Below are positions 26,712-34,158 of a DNA stretch of 64,000 nt, one piece after another. Both the position numbers and the translations under genes were made by a program. The stretch covers positions 8,574-72,573 of the forward strand of contig NZ_NKXR01000001.1 in assembly GCF_002232035.1 (NCBI RefSeq), in the 5' to 3' direction. Origin of the DNA: Collinsella sp. TF06-26. Lineage in GTDB: Bacteria; Actinomycetota; Coriobacteriia; Coriobacteriales; Coriobacteriaceae. The notes beneath the pieces are model-generated. The model was not told where the DNA came from. It saw nothing but the letters and a program-made list of their open reading frames with translations, and made no database searches. The first letter of the stretch is position 1; each line of letters starts with the position of its first letter.

Positions 26712-27050
26712 ATGGAATATCGACAGACAGACGGCAAAACTCGGCGCGTGCACAAGCAGTATGTGGACGTCGTGGCTCGCATTCTCGCGGGCGGACAGGT
26801 TGTGCCGGTTACCGTCTGCTGGGTTGACGGTCGCTGCTTTACGATTGACGAGATTGTCTCGTCCACCGGTTTTGGCCTGACGGTTCACGGCATTCGTACG
26901 GCGACTTATAAGGTTCGTTTTGGCGGACATGCGACCGAACTGTATCTGGAAGGACAGGCACGCGAGCGACCGGATGGCTCGCAGACTCATCTGATGCGTT
27001 GGTGGGTGTGGGCGTTCGACCGAACACTCGAGAGCGAGCGCCGCAGGTAA
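26712..27050 (+). CDS. Small protein of unknown function
   Basis: I do not recognise this family with confidence. It encodes about 113 residues rich in beta-strand-like segments (VVPVTVCWVDGRCFTID, LTVHGIRTATYKVRFGG, ATELYLEG) and ends in RWWVWAFDRTLESERRR. There is loose resemblance to small DUF6504-type proteins, which I cannot verify. ATG 26712 has AGGAGG almost touching it; ATG 26691 (adding MRSIIGG) is an alternative. It stands alone between PiT and a Bax-inhibitor-like gene. GC and codon use look like the neighbours. Confidence 0.6.
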   Translation: MEYRQTDGKTRRVHKQYVDVVARILAGGQVVPVTVCWVDGRCFTIDEIVSSTGFGLTVHGIRTATYKVRFGGHATELYLEGQARERPDGSQTHLMRWWVWAFDRTLESERRR

Positions 27051-27130
27051 GAACGCGTGGCGTTCGGGTACAATGGCAGGAAACTTGTCAGCTACGGCGC
27101 CGTCGCGGTGCTTTTTGAAAGGACGAAATT

Positions 27131-27826
27131 ATGAACGATATCCAGGGCTATCAGAATGGCCCCATCGAGACCGGCGCAAGCCGTGCCAAGGAGATGTCGC
27201 CGCGCGCGTACAACCTTGTCATGTCTGCTCTGATCTTTTTGGGCTTTTGCGCCATGGGCGCCGGTGCTTACTTTACGAGCACCATGTCGTTTGCGCGCAT
27301 GATGATGAGCGGCGCCGCTTTGCCGCTGGTCTTTGGCTCATTTATTTTGACCATCGTCGGCATGGTCATGATGTCGGCTGCTGCCAGCAAACAGTCCGTG
27401 GGCCTGTCACTCGTGGGCTACGTGGTCTTTGCGAGCACCTTTGGCCTGACGGCGTCGTTTGGTCTTGCCAACTACGACCTGCCTACCATTAACACCGCCT
27501 TTATCGCCACGGCCGCCATCACCTTTGTCTTTGGTGCGCTGGGCGTGACCTTCCCCAAGTTCTTCCAGCGTGTGTATGGCATTGGTTTTGGCATCCTGCT
27601 TGCCACGATTCTGGTCGAGATCGTGCTGATGTTCATGGGCGTTCCGCAGTCCATCACCGACCTGATCGCGATCGTGGTGTTCGCCGGCTTCATCGGCTAC
27701 GACACCTATGTGGCAACGACGGTGCCGCCCACGCTGCCCAACGCCGTGCTCATGGCATCCAACCTGTTCGTGGACATCATCAACGTGTTCCTGCGCATTC
27801 TGAACATCCTCGGCCGTCGCGATTAA
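27131..27826 (+). CDS. Bax inhibitor-1/YccA family membrane protein
   Basis: Seven-span membrane protein of the Bax inhibitor-1 (UPF0005) family; bacterial members such as YetJ conduct or leak calcium, and others interact with FtsH. After a 30-residue polar N-terminus, spans run from LVMSALIFLGFCAMGAGAYF to the end. The family motif FVFGALGVTF and the C-terminal VVFAGFIGYDTYV and ASNLFVDIINVFLRIL are typical. The length is 231 residues. ATG has GAAAGGA upstream, and the gene ends in a strong terminator. Confidence 0.85.
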   Translation: MNDIQGYQNGPIETGASRAKEMSPRAYNLVMSALIFLGFCAMGAGAYFTSTMSFARMMMSGAALPLVFGSFILTIVGMVMMSAAASKQSVGLSLVGYVVFASTFGLTASFGLANYDLPTINTAFIATAAITFVFGALGVTFPKFFQRVYGIGFGILLATILVEIVLMFMGVPQSITDLIAIVVFAGFIGYDTYVATTVPPTLPNAVLMASNLFVDIINVFLRILNILGRRD

Positions 27827-27875
27827 AGCGCGGCATTGCGATGCTTCCTGCCGGACACGGTAAAACGATGCGAAA

Positions 27876-27902
27876 GGCGGTCCTTCGGGGCCGTCTTTTT
27901 TG
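27876..27902 (+). terminator. Terminator after the Bax inhibitor-like gene
   Basis: Stem GGCGGTCC with GGGCCGTC closed by a TTCG tetraloop, followed by seven T. Confidence 0.85.
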
Positions 27903-27966
27903 TGCACGGCGGGGTATCATGGATGGGAAAAGCCGATAGCGGCAGCGACAGGAAAGGTGGCCATGT

Positions 27967-29097
27967 ATGGCAGACGTCGACAACAGGAACCGTAACCGCA
28001 GGTCCAACCGAGCGGGTCAGCCCAATCCCAAGCGTGAGGCGCGTGCCAAGGCCGCCGAGCGCCATGTGGCGGCCGTGTCCGAGGCCTGCGCCAAGGACAT
28101 CGAGCGTTCGCTTGCCGGCGTGTGCGAGTTCGATGGTATGCCTGCCGGTTTTGTCGCGGCGATGAAGGCCAAGACCCAGAAGGCGGCTGCTGAGGGGCAA
28201 GCTGCCGAGGAGTCTGAGGCCGCCGAGGTCGAGACCGCTGAGGTCGCGTCCGCCGAGACCGAGGCTGCGGTCGAGCCTGCGCCCGCAGAGGAGGCCGCGG
28301 AGACCGAGCCCGCGTCTGCCGCCGAGGAGCCCGCTCCGGTCCTGCCCGAGGTCACCGTGCTCGACGCCTCTGCCACGCAGGCCATTCTGGATAACGGCCG
28401 AGGCTACGCGCAGTTCTGCGACATGGCCGTACTCGCCTTTGCCTCGTTCACCAACCCGGGCGGTGGCTACATCCAGGGCTATCTGGGCCAGGAGGCCACG
28501 CTGTGCGCCGATTCGTATCTGTACAACGTTCTCGATAAGCAGCGTAAATGGTACGGCGAGAACCGTCGCCGCAACATCAACTGTGAGCTGTACCGCAACC
28601 GTGCGCTGGTGGTGCCCGCGGTGCGCTTCGACCGTAACCATGTGCACGCCTATGCCGACGTAATCGTCGCCGCTGCGCCCAACGCCAAGCGTGCTCGCCA
28701 GGAGTACCGCGTGAGCGGCGATGCCTTGCTTGACGCTCTGCGCGATCGCATCCGCTTTGTGCTTGCCATTTGCGACGAGCTGGGCCGCGAGAAACTCGTG
28801 CTGGGTGCTTGGGGCTGCGAGAACAACGGCTTTGACGCCGAGGCCGTGGCCGAGCTCTTCCGCAAGGAGCTCGCGTCGGGCGACTTCAAGGTCAAGCAGG
28901 TCTTCTTTGCCGTGCCCTCTACGCGCTGGGATGAGGACTTTGCCAAGTTCGAGCACGTGCTGGCAAAGTTCCCCGAGCGCAACGAAGAGTCCTATGCCCA
29001 GGTTGCCGCCCGCGCCGCAGCCGCTCGTGCCGCCGAGCAGGCCCAGGCAGCAGCCGAGGACGATGAGGACGAGGACGACTGGCGCAAGTACCTGTAA
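27967..29097 (+). CDS. TIGR02452 family (PARG-like) protein with altered QEE motif
   Basis: Member of the microbial TIGR02452/DUF2263 family, related to poly(ADP-ribose) glycohydrolases with a macrodomain core. Residues 1-45 are basic, residues about 75-132 are an Ala/Glu-rich low-complexity linker, and the catalytic fold spans about 135-350. It has VLAFASFTNPGGGYIQGYL (NPGGG at 163-167), QEATLC at 175-180, and VVPAVRFDRNH. The usual motif is GGG-X(6-8)-QEE; the second Glu, normally catalytic, is Ala177. A very acidic C-terminus follows (about 345-376). The substrate is unknown. It is flanked by terminators on both sides and so transcribed alone. Confidence 0.8.
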   Translation: MADVDNRNRNRRSNRAGQPNPKREARAKAAERHVAAVSEACAKDIERSLAGVCEFDGMPAGFVAAMKAKTQKAAAEGQAAEESEAAEVETAEVASAETEAAVEPAPAEEAAETEPASAAEEPAPVLPEVTVLDASATQAILDNGRGYAQFCDMAVLAFASFTNPGGGYIQGYLGQEATLCADSYLYNVLDKQRKWYGENRRRNINCELYRNRALVVPAVRFDRNHVHAYADVIVAAAPNAKRARQEYRVSGDALLDALRDRIRFVLAICDELGREKLVLGAWGCENNGFDAEAVAELFRKELASGDFKVKQVFFAVPSTRWDEDFAKFEHVLAKFPERNEESYAQVAARAAAARAAEQAQAAAEDDEDEDDWRKYL

Positions 29098-29123
29098 GCG
29101 GTGCGCGCGATGTGATATGCCAA

Positions 29124-29156
29124 GCCGACGGGAGGGGTTGCCCCCGTCGGCTTTTT
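29124..29156 (+). terminator. Terminator after the TIGR02452 gene
   Basis: Stem GCCGACGGG with CCCGTCGGC, nine perfect pairs, then five T. Confidence 0.85.
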
Positions 29157-29175
29157 ACTGAATGGGGAGCTCAAG

Positions 29176-29835
29176 ATGAAAAACGTTCTGTGCTTTGGTG
29201 ACAGCAACACCTATGGCTATGATCCGGCGGGTATGCGCGACGGCACCGCAGTGCGCTATGCGCAGGATGTGCGCTGGTGCGGTGTGGTGCAGCGTGACCT
29301 GGGTGAGGGCTGGCATGTGATTGAGGAAGGTCTAAATGGTCGCACGACGGTGCGCGACGATATGTGCCATCTGGACACCAACCTCAACGGCATTCGCGCG
29401 CTTCCGATGCTGCTCGAGGCCCATAAGCCGCTGGATGCGATCGTGATCATGCTGGGCACCAACGACTGCAAGACGGTCTTTGGCGTGACGGCCTCCGATA
29501 TTGCCCGCGGCGCCATGGCGTTGATTCGCGCCGTCCGTGCGTTTGCCTGGACCGATGCCGCGCCCTGCCCACGGATTCTGCTGATGGCGCCTATTAAGAT
29601 TAAGCCGCAGATCGCCGACGTATATATGACCGATTTTGACGAGCGTTCCGTAGAAGCCTCGGAGCATTTTGGTGAGTACTACGCGCATGTGGCTGAGCAG
29701 TTTGGCTGCGACTTTTTGAATGCCGCCGACTTTGCCGAGCCGGGCGATATCGATTATCTGCACATGATGCCCGAAAGCCACGAGAACCTGGGACATGCCG
29801 TGGCAGCCAAGCTCCAAGAGATGCTCGGCGAGTAG
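29176..29835 (+). CDS. SGNH/GDSL family hydrolase
   Basis: Cytoplasmic esterase/lipase-like hydrolase of the SGNH fold with no signal peptide. The nucleophile block is CFGDSNTYGYDP (Ser10), Gly block III is MLGTNDCK near residue 95, and the catalytic Asp-His is in DIDYLHMMPESHENLG near the C-terminus. Related proteins include arylesterases and rhamnogalacturonan acetylesterases; the substrate cannot be told. The length is 219 residues. ATG follows GGGGAG and lies 20 bases after the preceding terminator. Confidence 0.85.
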   Translation: MKNVLCFGDSNTYGYDPAGMRDGTAVRYAQDVRWCGVVQRDLGEGWHVIEEGLNGRTTVRDDMCHLDTNLNGIRALPMLLEAHKPLDAIVIMLGTNDCKTVFGVTASDIARGAMALIRAVRAFAWTDAAPCPRILLMAPIKIKPQIADVYMTDFDERSVEASEHFGEYYAHVAEQFGCDFLNAADFAEPGDIDYLHMMPESHENLGHAVAAKLQEMLGE

Positions 29836-29892
29836 CGCAGTCCCAAACCACCACAAAAAGTTCCCCTTGCGGTGGCTTGTTTCGTTTGTTTG

Positions 29893-30108
29893 TCTCGATC
29901 TGTAACAGTTCTAAGGCCGAAGACGGGCTAGATGTTACAGATTGAGATTATTTAGGTCGATATCGCTCGTTTGTCTCGATCTGTAACATCTAGGGTCGAA
30001 TTTGCCGAGTTGCTGTTACAGATCGAGATTATCTTCTCAGCGGAATTTGAGTGTCTCGATCTGTAACAGGTGAGCCGAAAAATGGGCTCTAACTGTTACA
30101 GATCGAGA
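29893..30108. repeat. Three tandem palindromic units with TCTCGATCTGTAACA arms
   Basis: The 15-base arm TCTCGATCTGTAACA occurs at 29893, 29974 and 30054, each paired with its complement TGTTACAGATCGAGA at 29933 (one mismatch), 30014 and 30094. Loops are about 25 bases and differ in sequence; the third contains a further GAGCC/GGCTC stem. Unit starts are 81 and 80 bases apart. The array fills most of the 334-base gap between the SGNH gene and thiD. No cas genes are near, and spacers and arms do not fit CRISPR. Confidence 0.9.
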
Positions 30109-30121
30109 TGTTTGTGGGAAC

Positions 30122-30159
30122 CATCGCAAAGGTGCCTGTCCCCTTTGCGGTGGTTTTGG
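30122..30159. terminator. Hairpin between repeat array and thiD, possible bidirectional terminator
   Basis: ACCATCGCAAAGG pairs with CCTTTGCGGTGGT (one wobble position), followed by TTTTGGG on the plus strand. The convergent genes SGNH hydrolase and thiD both end near here. Confidence 0.5.
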
Positions 30160-30169
30160 GCTGCGAATC

Positions 30170-31000
30170 TTAATACTGCCACATGTGGTTGACGGGGCCG
30201 GAACCTTTGCCCGTGTCAAAGCCGGCGGCGAGAGCGCCGGTTAGGTAGGCCTTGCCGGCGTTGACGGCGTCGGCAAGATCCATGCCCTGTGCCAGCGCGC
30301 AGGCGATGGCGGACGAAAGCGTGCAGCCGGTGCCATGCGTGTTGCCGGTCTCGATGCGCTTGTGGCGGAACCACGTGGTGAGCGGATCGCCCAGGTGGTT
30401 GCCCTCGTCATCGAGCGGCGCGGGCTCTGCTAGCACATCGTTGGCCTCGTTGACAAAATGCCCGCCCTTAACGAGGGACGCGCAGCCAAAGCGGCGGGTG
30501 AGGAGCATGGCGGCGTTTTGCTGCGTGCGCTCGGAATCGACTTCGTAATCGAGCAGCGCCATGGCCTCGGGAATATTGGGCGTGATGACCGTTGCCAACG
30601 GGAACAGGCGGCGGGTGAGTGCCTCGGAGGCATCCTCGGCAATCAAGCGCGCGCCCGAGGTGGCGACCATAACGGGGTCGACGACCACGTTCGTTGCGTT
30701 CCAGGCGCTCAGGCGGTCGGCGATGACTTCGATAATCTCGACAGAGGAGACCATGCCGATCTTGACGGCGCTCGGGCGAATATCGTCAAAGACGGCATCA
30801 ATTTGCGCAGCGACGATATCAGGGGAGATATTCTGCACGGCGGTGACGCCCAGTGTGTTTTGCGCCGTGATGGCAGTGATTGCCGCCTCGGCATACAGGC
30901 GGTGCGCCGTGATGGTCTTGATGTCTGCCTGAATGCCGGCGCCGCCGCTGGAATCGGATCCTGCGATGGACAGGACGGCTGGTACCTTACTGCGATCCAT
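30170..31000 (-). CDS. thiD: ThiD, hydroxymethylpyrimidine (phosphate) kinase
   Basis: Ribokinase-family enzyme that phosphorylates HMP and HMP-P to HMP-PP for thiamine synthesis. The N-terminal AVLSIAGSDSSGGAGIQADIK is the substrate loop, QNTLGVTAVQ near residue 47, VVDPVMVATSGARL near 105, and the anion-hole NTHGTGCTLSSAIA near 230 contains the catalytic Cys/Asp region. The length is 276 residues. It lies 178 bases downstream of thiC on the same strand. No thiE, thiM or thiG is in the window. Confidence 0.94.
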   Translation of the reverse strand: MDRSKVPAVLSIAGSDSSGGAGIQADIKTITAHRLYAEAAITAITAQNTLGVTAVQNISPDIVAAQIDAVFDDIRPSAVKIGMVSSVEIIEVIADRLSAWNATNVVVDPVMVATSGARLIAEDASEALTRRLFPLATVITPNIPEAMALLDYEVDSERTQQNAAMLLTRRFGCASLVKGGHFVNEANDVLAEPAPLDDEGNHLGDPLTTWFRHKRIETGNTHGTGCTLSSAIACALAQGMDLADAVNAGKAYLTGALAAGFDTGKGSGPVNHMWQY

Positions 31001-31057
31001 GTTCGCTCCCTTGTCCGGTCGGATTCAAATGGGTCTTTTACCCCGCATTATAAAGAT

Positions 31058-31087
31058 GCCCGGGCCGACTCTATGTCGAACCCGGGC
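31058..31087 (-). terminator. Hairpin between thiC and thiD
   Basis: GCCCGGGCCGAC pairs with GTCGAACCCGGGC with a bulge. On the minus strand it is followed by ATCTTTATAAT, a weak T tract. It may reduce read-through from thiC into thiD. Confidence 0.45.
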
Positions 31088-31178
31088 GGGCGATGCAATC
31101 TTTACGCAAATGTAAGCAAATGTTCACACGTCAACAATTGACGAGCACCTTGTTGCCGATTGTGGCTCCGGTGACGCG

Positions 31179-32513
31179 TTAATCCTCCATGCCGAGGTCG
31201 ATCGTCGTGCCCTCGAACACCTTGTTGACGGTACGGACGGCGCACATCTTGCCGCACATGGTGCAGGTGCCCTCGGTGGCGGCGGGGGATTCCTCGTAGC
31301 GCTTCTTACCGGTGACTGGGTCGAGAGCACACTCCCACATGGCATCCCAGTCGAGCTTGCGGCGTGCCTGGCCCATCTTGTCGTCCATGTCGCGGGCGTG
31401 CGGCACCTTCTTGGCGATATCGGCGGCATGTGCGGCGATCTTGGTGGCCATGAGGCCATCGAGCACGTCCTGGGCGTTGGGCAGGCACAGGTGCTCGGCC
31501 GGCGTCACGTAGCACAGGAAGTCGGCGCCGGAGCTGGCGGAGATGGCGCCACCGATGGCGGCGGTGATGTGGTCGTAGCCCACGCCGATATCGGTCACCA
31601 GCGGCCCGAGCACATAGAACGGGGCGTTGTGGCACAGGCGCTTCTGTAGCTTCATGTTGGCGGCGATCTCGTCGAGCGCCATGTGACCCGGGCCCTCGAC
31701 CATGACCTGGACGCCGGCGGCCCAAGCACGCTTGCACAGCTTGCCCAGCTCGATCATCTCGGCAGTCTCGGTGGCATCGTTGGAGTCGTAGAGGCAGCCC
31801 GGACGGCAGGAGTCGCCGAGCGAAATCGTCACGTCGTACTCGTGGCAAATCTCGAGCAGCTCGTCAAAGTACTCGTAGAAGGGGTTTTCGTTGCCGGTGA
31901 CCTCCATCCAGCCAAACAGCAGCGAGCCGCCGCGGCTCACGATGTTCATCAGGCGGCCGGTCTCCTTAAAGGTCTTGGTGACCAACTTGTTGATGCCGCA
32001 GTGGATGGTCATAAAGTCCACGCCGTCCTCGGCGTGCGCGCGCACGACTTCGAACAGGTCTTCCTTGGTGAGTTTGACCAGCGGCTTTTCCATGTAACCG
32101 ATGGCGTCGTACATGGGGACGGTGCCTACCATGAGCGGCGTCTCGTCGATGAGCTGCTGGCGGAACTGGCGTGTCTTGCCCGAGTTGGAGAGGTCCATGA
32201 TGGCGTCGGCGCCAAAGTCCTCGGCAATCTTGACCTTCTTCCATTCCTCGGCGGCATCGGCCTTGTCGCCCGAGATGCCCAAGTTCACATTGACCTTGGT
32301 GGACAGGCCCTCACCGACGCCAAAGGCGCGCATGCCCTTTTTGATATGCACGATGTTGGCGGGAATGGCGATGCGGCCGTCGGCCACGCGCTCGCGGATG
32401 TACTCGGGGTCGCGATGCTCGCGTTCGGCAACCTCCTTCATCTGCGGTGTGATCTGCCCGGCGCGGGCGAAGTCGATTTGCGTGACGAGCTTGGGCTCGG
32501 TCTGTGTGCTCAT
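31179..32513 (-). CDS. thiC: ThiC, phosphomethylpyrimidine synthase
   Basis: Radical SAM enzyme that rearranges AIR to HMP-P. VNVNLGISGD near residue 75, AIMDLSNSGKTRQFRQ near 105, MTIHCGINK near 165, SLGDSCRPGCLYDSNDATETAE near 230, VMVEGPGHMALDEI near 270 and CYVTPAEHLCLP near 345 are family blocks. The C-terminal cluster motif is CTMCGKMC (Cx2Cx3C), the spacing common in anaerobe-type ThiC rather than Cx2Cx4C. ATG 32513 is chosen since it lies 8 bases after GGGAG in the TPP riboswitch; the ATG 8 codons upstream lies inside the riboswitch. The length is 444 residues. Confidence 0.95.
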   Translation of the reverse strand: MSTQTEPKLVTQIDFARAGQITPQMKEVAEREHRDPEYIRERVADGRIAIPANIVHIKKGMRAFGVGEGLSTKVNVNLGISGDKADAAEEWKKVKIAEDFGADAIMDLSNSGKTRQFRQQLIDETPLMVGTVPMYDAIGYMEKPLVKLTKEDLFEVVRAHAEDGVDFMTIHCGINKLVTKTFKETGRLMNIVSRGGSLLFGWMEVTGNENPFYEYFDELLEICHEYDVTISLGDSCRPGCLYDSNDATETAEMIELGKLCKRAWAAGVQVMVEGPGHMALDEIAANMKLQKRLCHNAPFYVLGPLVTDIGVGYDHITAAIGGAISASSGADFLCYVTPAEHLCLPNAQDVLDGLMATKIAAHAADIAKKVPHARDMDDKMGQARRKLDWDAMWECALDPVTGKKRYEESPAATEGTCTMCGKMCAVRTVNKVFEGTTIDLGMED

Positions 32514-32517
32514 TGGC

Positions 32518-32612
32518 ACGGCTCCCTTCGTTGGCATTACCCATATCAGGTTTGCGGGTCAGGGCGGGCGCACCCAATCTCAGCCTGCCGTCTTGTCCCG
32601 CAAGCTCCCCGT
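32518..32612 (-). promoter_or_regulatory. TPP riboswitch (THI element) of thiC
   Basis: Read on the minus strand, the region has the conserved CTGAGA (pyrimidine sensor), AACCTGAT, GGGTAATGCC and ACGAAGGGAG blocks in order, and closing ACGG/CCGT pairs at 32609-32612 and 32518-32521. The GGGAG that ends the aptamer is also the ribosome binding site of thiC, so ligand binding should hide it and block translation. Confidence 0.93.
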
Positions 32613-32684
32613 TTATGTAATGGGCTCAAGTATAGCTCGAATGGGTACGATTGGCCTAACGAGCGTGCCTGCGGGGAGGCGAAC

Positions 32685-33206
32685 ATGGAAGACAAGCATC
32701 TATATCGAGAGACGCAGTGGGATGTGTCGGCCGAGGAGGGCCGTGCCCATCATGGCCTTGTTGCGATTGGTTTTGCGGCGCTTGCCGTGTTGGTGATTGC
32801 CTTTTGTATTTGGACGTTTGGCGGTCGCGGCGGCGCTGGCTGGGAGTTCGAGGCTGATGATAGCCTACCGATTATGACGGTGAGGAGTACTGGCGGTAAT
32901 GCCAATACGCTCGCCGTTCCGGGCGATTATTGGTACCCGCGCGATGAGTTTGTGCAGTTGCAGCTGAGTGGTGGGTCCATTCCAGGTGAAGAAATCGAAC
33001 GCGTGACGTTTGATGCGGCGCTCAAAACGCTGACGGTGAAGCTCAAAAATCAAGGAGACGTTCCCACGACCATGGATATCGCCCTGACGGAATGGCGCCT
33101 GGAGCCTCCGTCGGGCGTCAAGGTGTCCGAGGTAGAACATGTCAAGATTACCTATCAGGACGGCTCGACAAATGAAATTGCCAGAGCCGACGGCTTGGCG
33201 CAATAG
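32685..33206 (+). CDS. Single-pass membrane protein of unknown function
   Basis: I do not recognise a family. The 173 residues comprise an acidic cytoplasmic N-terminus (1-22), one transmembrane helix near 25-47 (LVAIGFAALAVLVIAFCIWTF), a Gly-rich joint and an extracytoplasmic domain of about 115 residues with alternating hydrophobic segments suggesting beta structure (IERVTFDAALKTLTVKLKN, VEHVKITYQDGS). ATG follows GGGGAGG. It is divergent from thiC, sharing the riboswitch-containing intergenic region, and convergent with yaaA. Function cannot be inferred. Confidence 0.75.
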   Translation: MEDKHLYRETQWDVSAEEGRAHHGLVAIGFAALAVLVIAFCIWTFGGRGGAGWEFEADDSLPIMTVRSTGGNANTLAVPGDYWYPRDEFVQLQLSGGSIPGEEIERVTFDAALKTLTVKLKNQGDVPTTMDIALTEWRLEPPSGVKVSEVEHVKITYQDGSTNEIARADGLAQ

Positions 33207-33246
33207 CCGCCGTGCCTAGGCGGCACATTCAAAAGTAGCGGTGGTC

Positions 33247-34056
33247 CTACAAGGCCTGTTCGTTCAGGAAGACCAAAGTGTTTTTATTTGAAAGCTCGGG
33301 AAAGTGACGATAACCAACGTCGAACGCGGTGAGCCCGCTTACATCCTCGAGCTTGTTTTCTGCCATCCAGCGCACCATGGAGCCGCGTGCCTTTTTGCTG
33401 GCGGTCGACCGTTGGATGGGCTTGCCGTTGCGGATGCCTTCGCCAAAGAGGCATGTGACGACCGTGACATCGGTGGTGAGGCGGGGCAGAACGGCTTTGG
33501 CGTATTCCGCGCTGGCGAGGTTGACGATCGTAGCGTTGGAGCCCGCCGGAGCGATGGCCCGTGCGAGCTTGTCGCCCCAAAACGCGTAGAGGTCTCGGGC
33601 ATCGTCGACGGCAAGCTTCGCCCCCATTTCGAGCCGATAGGGTGACACGCCGTGGAAGGGGCGCATGCATCCGTAGAGTCCCGAGAGGATCCACAAATGG
33701 TCTTGCAACCATGCGAGCTGCGCGGAATCCATCACCTCGGGCGCCATGCTCTGGTATTGAATGCCGTGATAGGACATGACGGCAGGGGAGAGGTGTCGGG
33801 CGAGTGCGGGATTGTCGAGATCGCCGTATTTCAGGATGGGCCCGAACTCATGCAGGGTGTTGAGGCAAGGCCCCAGCAGTTTGTCACTCACGTTCCATAG
33901 CGCCTGCAGGCCGCCGCTGCCTTCATTCCGCTCGATATCTAGCAGTGCGCGGTGGAGGCGAGCCGTCTCGTGCGCAAAAGGTGGAATGCCCAGGACTTCA
34001 AAAGCATCTTGGGCCGCGCGCATCTGCTTGGCGGGCGAAATGATGACCTGCAGCAT
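33247..34056 (-). CDS. yaaA: YaaA family peroxide-stress protein
   Basis: Member of the YaaA/DUF328 (UPF0246) family; E. coli YaaA lowers free iron during peroxide stress and the fold binds DNA. The N-terminus MLQVIISPAKQM is the family start. Also visible are YGDLDNPALARHLSPAVMSYHGIQYQSM near residue 75-105, ILSGLYGCMRPFHGVSPYRLEMG near 130-155, FWGDKL near 175 and NLASAEYAKAV near 195. The length is 269 residues. It is transcribed from a short leader that contains a degenerate 54959-type inverted repeat. Confidence 0.9.
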   Translation of the reverse strand: MLQVIISPAKQMRAAQDAFEVLGIPPFAHETARLHRALLDIERNEGSGGLQALWNVSDKLLGPCLNTLHEFGPILKYGDLDNPALARHLSPAVMSYHGIQYQSMAPEVMDSAQLAWLQDHLWILSGLYGCMRPFHGVSPYRLEMGAKLAVDDARDLYAFWGDKLARAIAPAGSNATIVNLASAEYAKAVLPRLTTDVTVVTCLFGEGIRNGKPIQRSTASKKARGSMVRWMAENKLEDVSGLTAFDVGYRHFPELSNKNTLVFLNEQAL

Positions 34057-34080
34057 GGACTCTCCTCTGCCAAAAAGAAA

Positions 34081-34145
34081 GTTGCGGAGGAATACGGTCT
34101 GTTTTGCCGTTTATGGGCCAGTTTAGTCCGTATTTCACCGCAACT
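34081..34145. repeat. Degenerate inverted repeat, GTTGCGGTGAAAT family
   Basis: Left arm 34081-34106 starts GTTGCGGAGGAATACGG; right arm 34120-34145 ends CCGTATTTCACCGCAAC. The arms match with a few mismatches and share sequence with the perfect repeat at 54959-55029. It lies between yaaA and the M18 peptidase gene. Confidence 0.7.
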
Positions 34146-34158
34146 GATGAAGGGTCGG

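Noticed and set aside
29893..30108. CRISPR array
   Set aside because: The units are long inverted repeats, only three, with palindromic arms and no direct-repeat/spacer structure or cas genes.
31683..32684. Plus-strand extension of the membrane protein gene over thiC
   Set aside because: Runs antisense through conserved thiC and its riboswitch; the ATG at 32685 with GGGGAGG is the sensible start.
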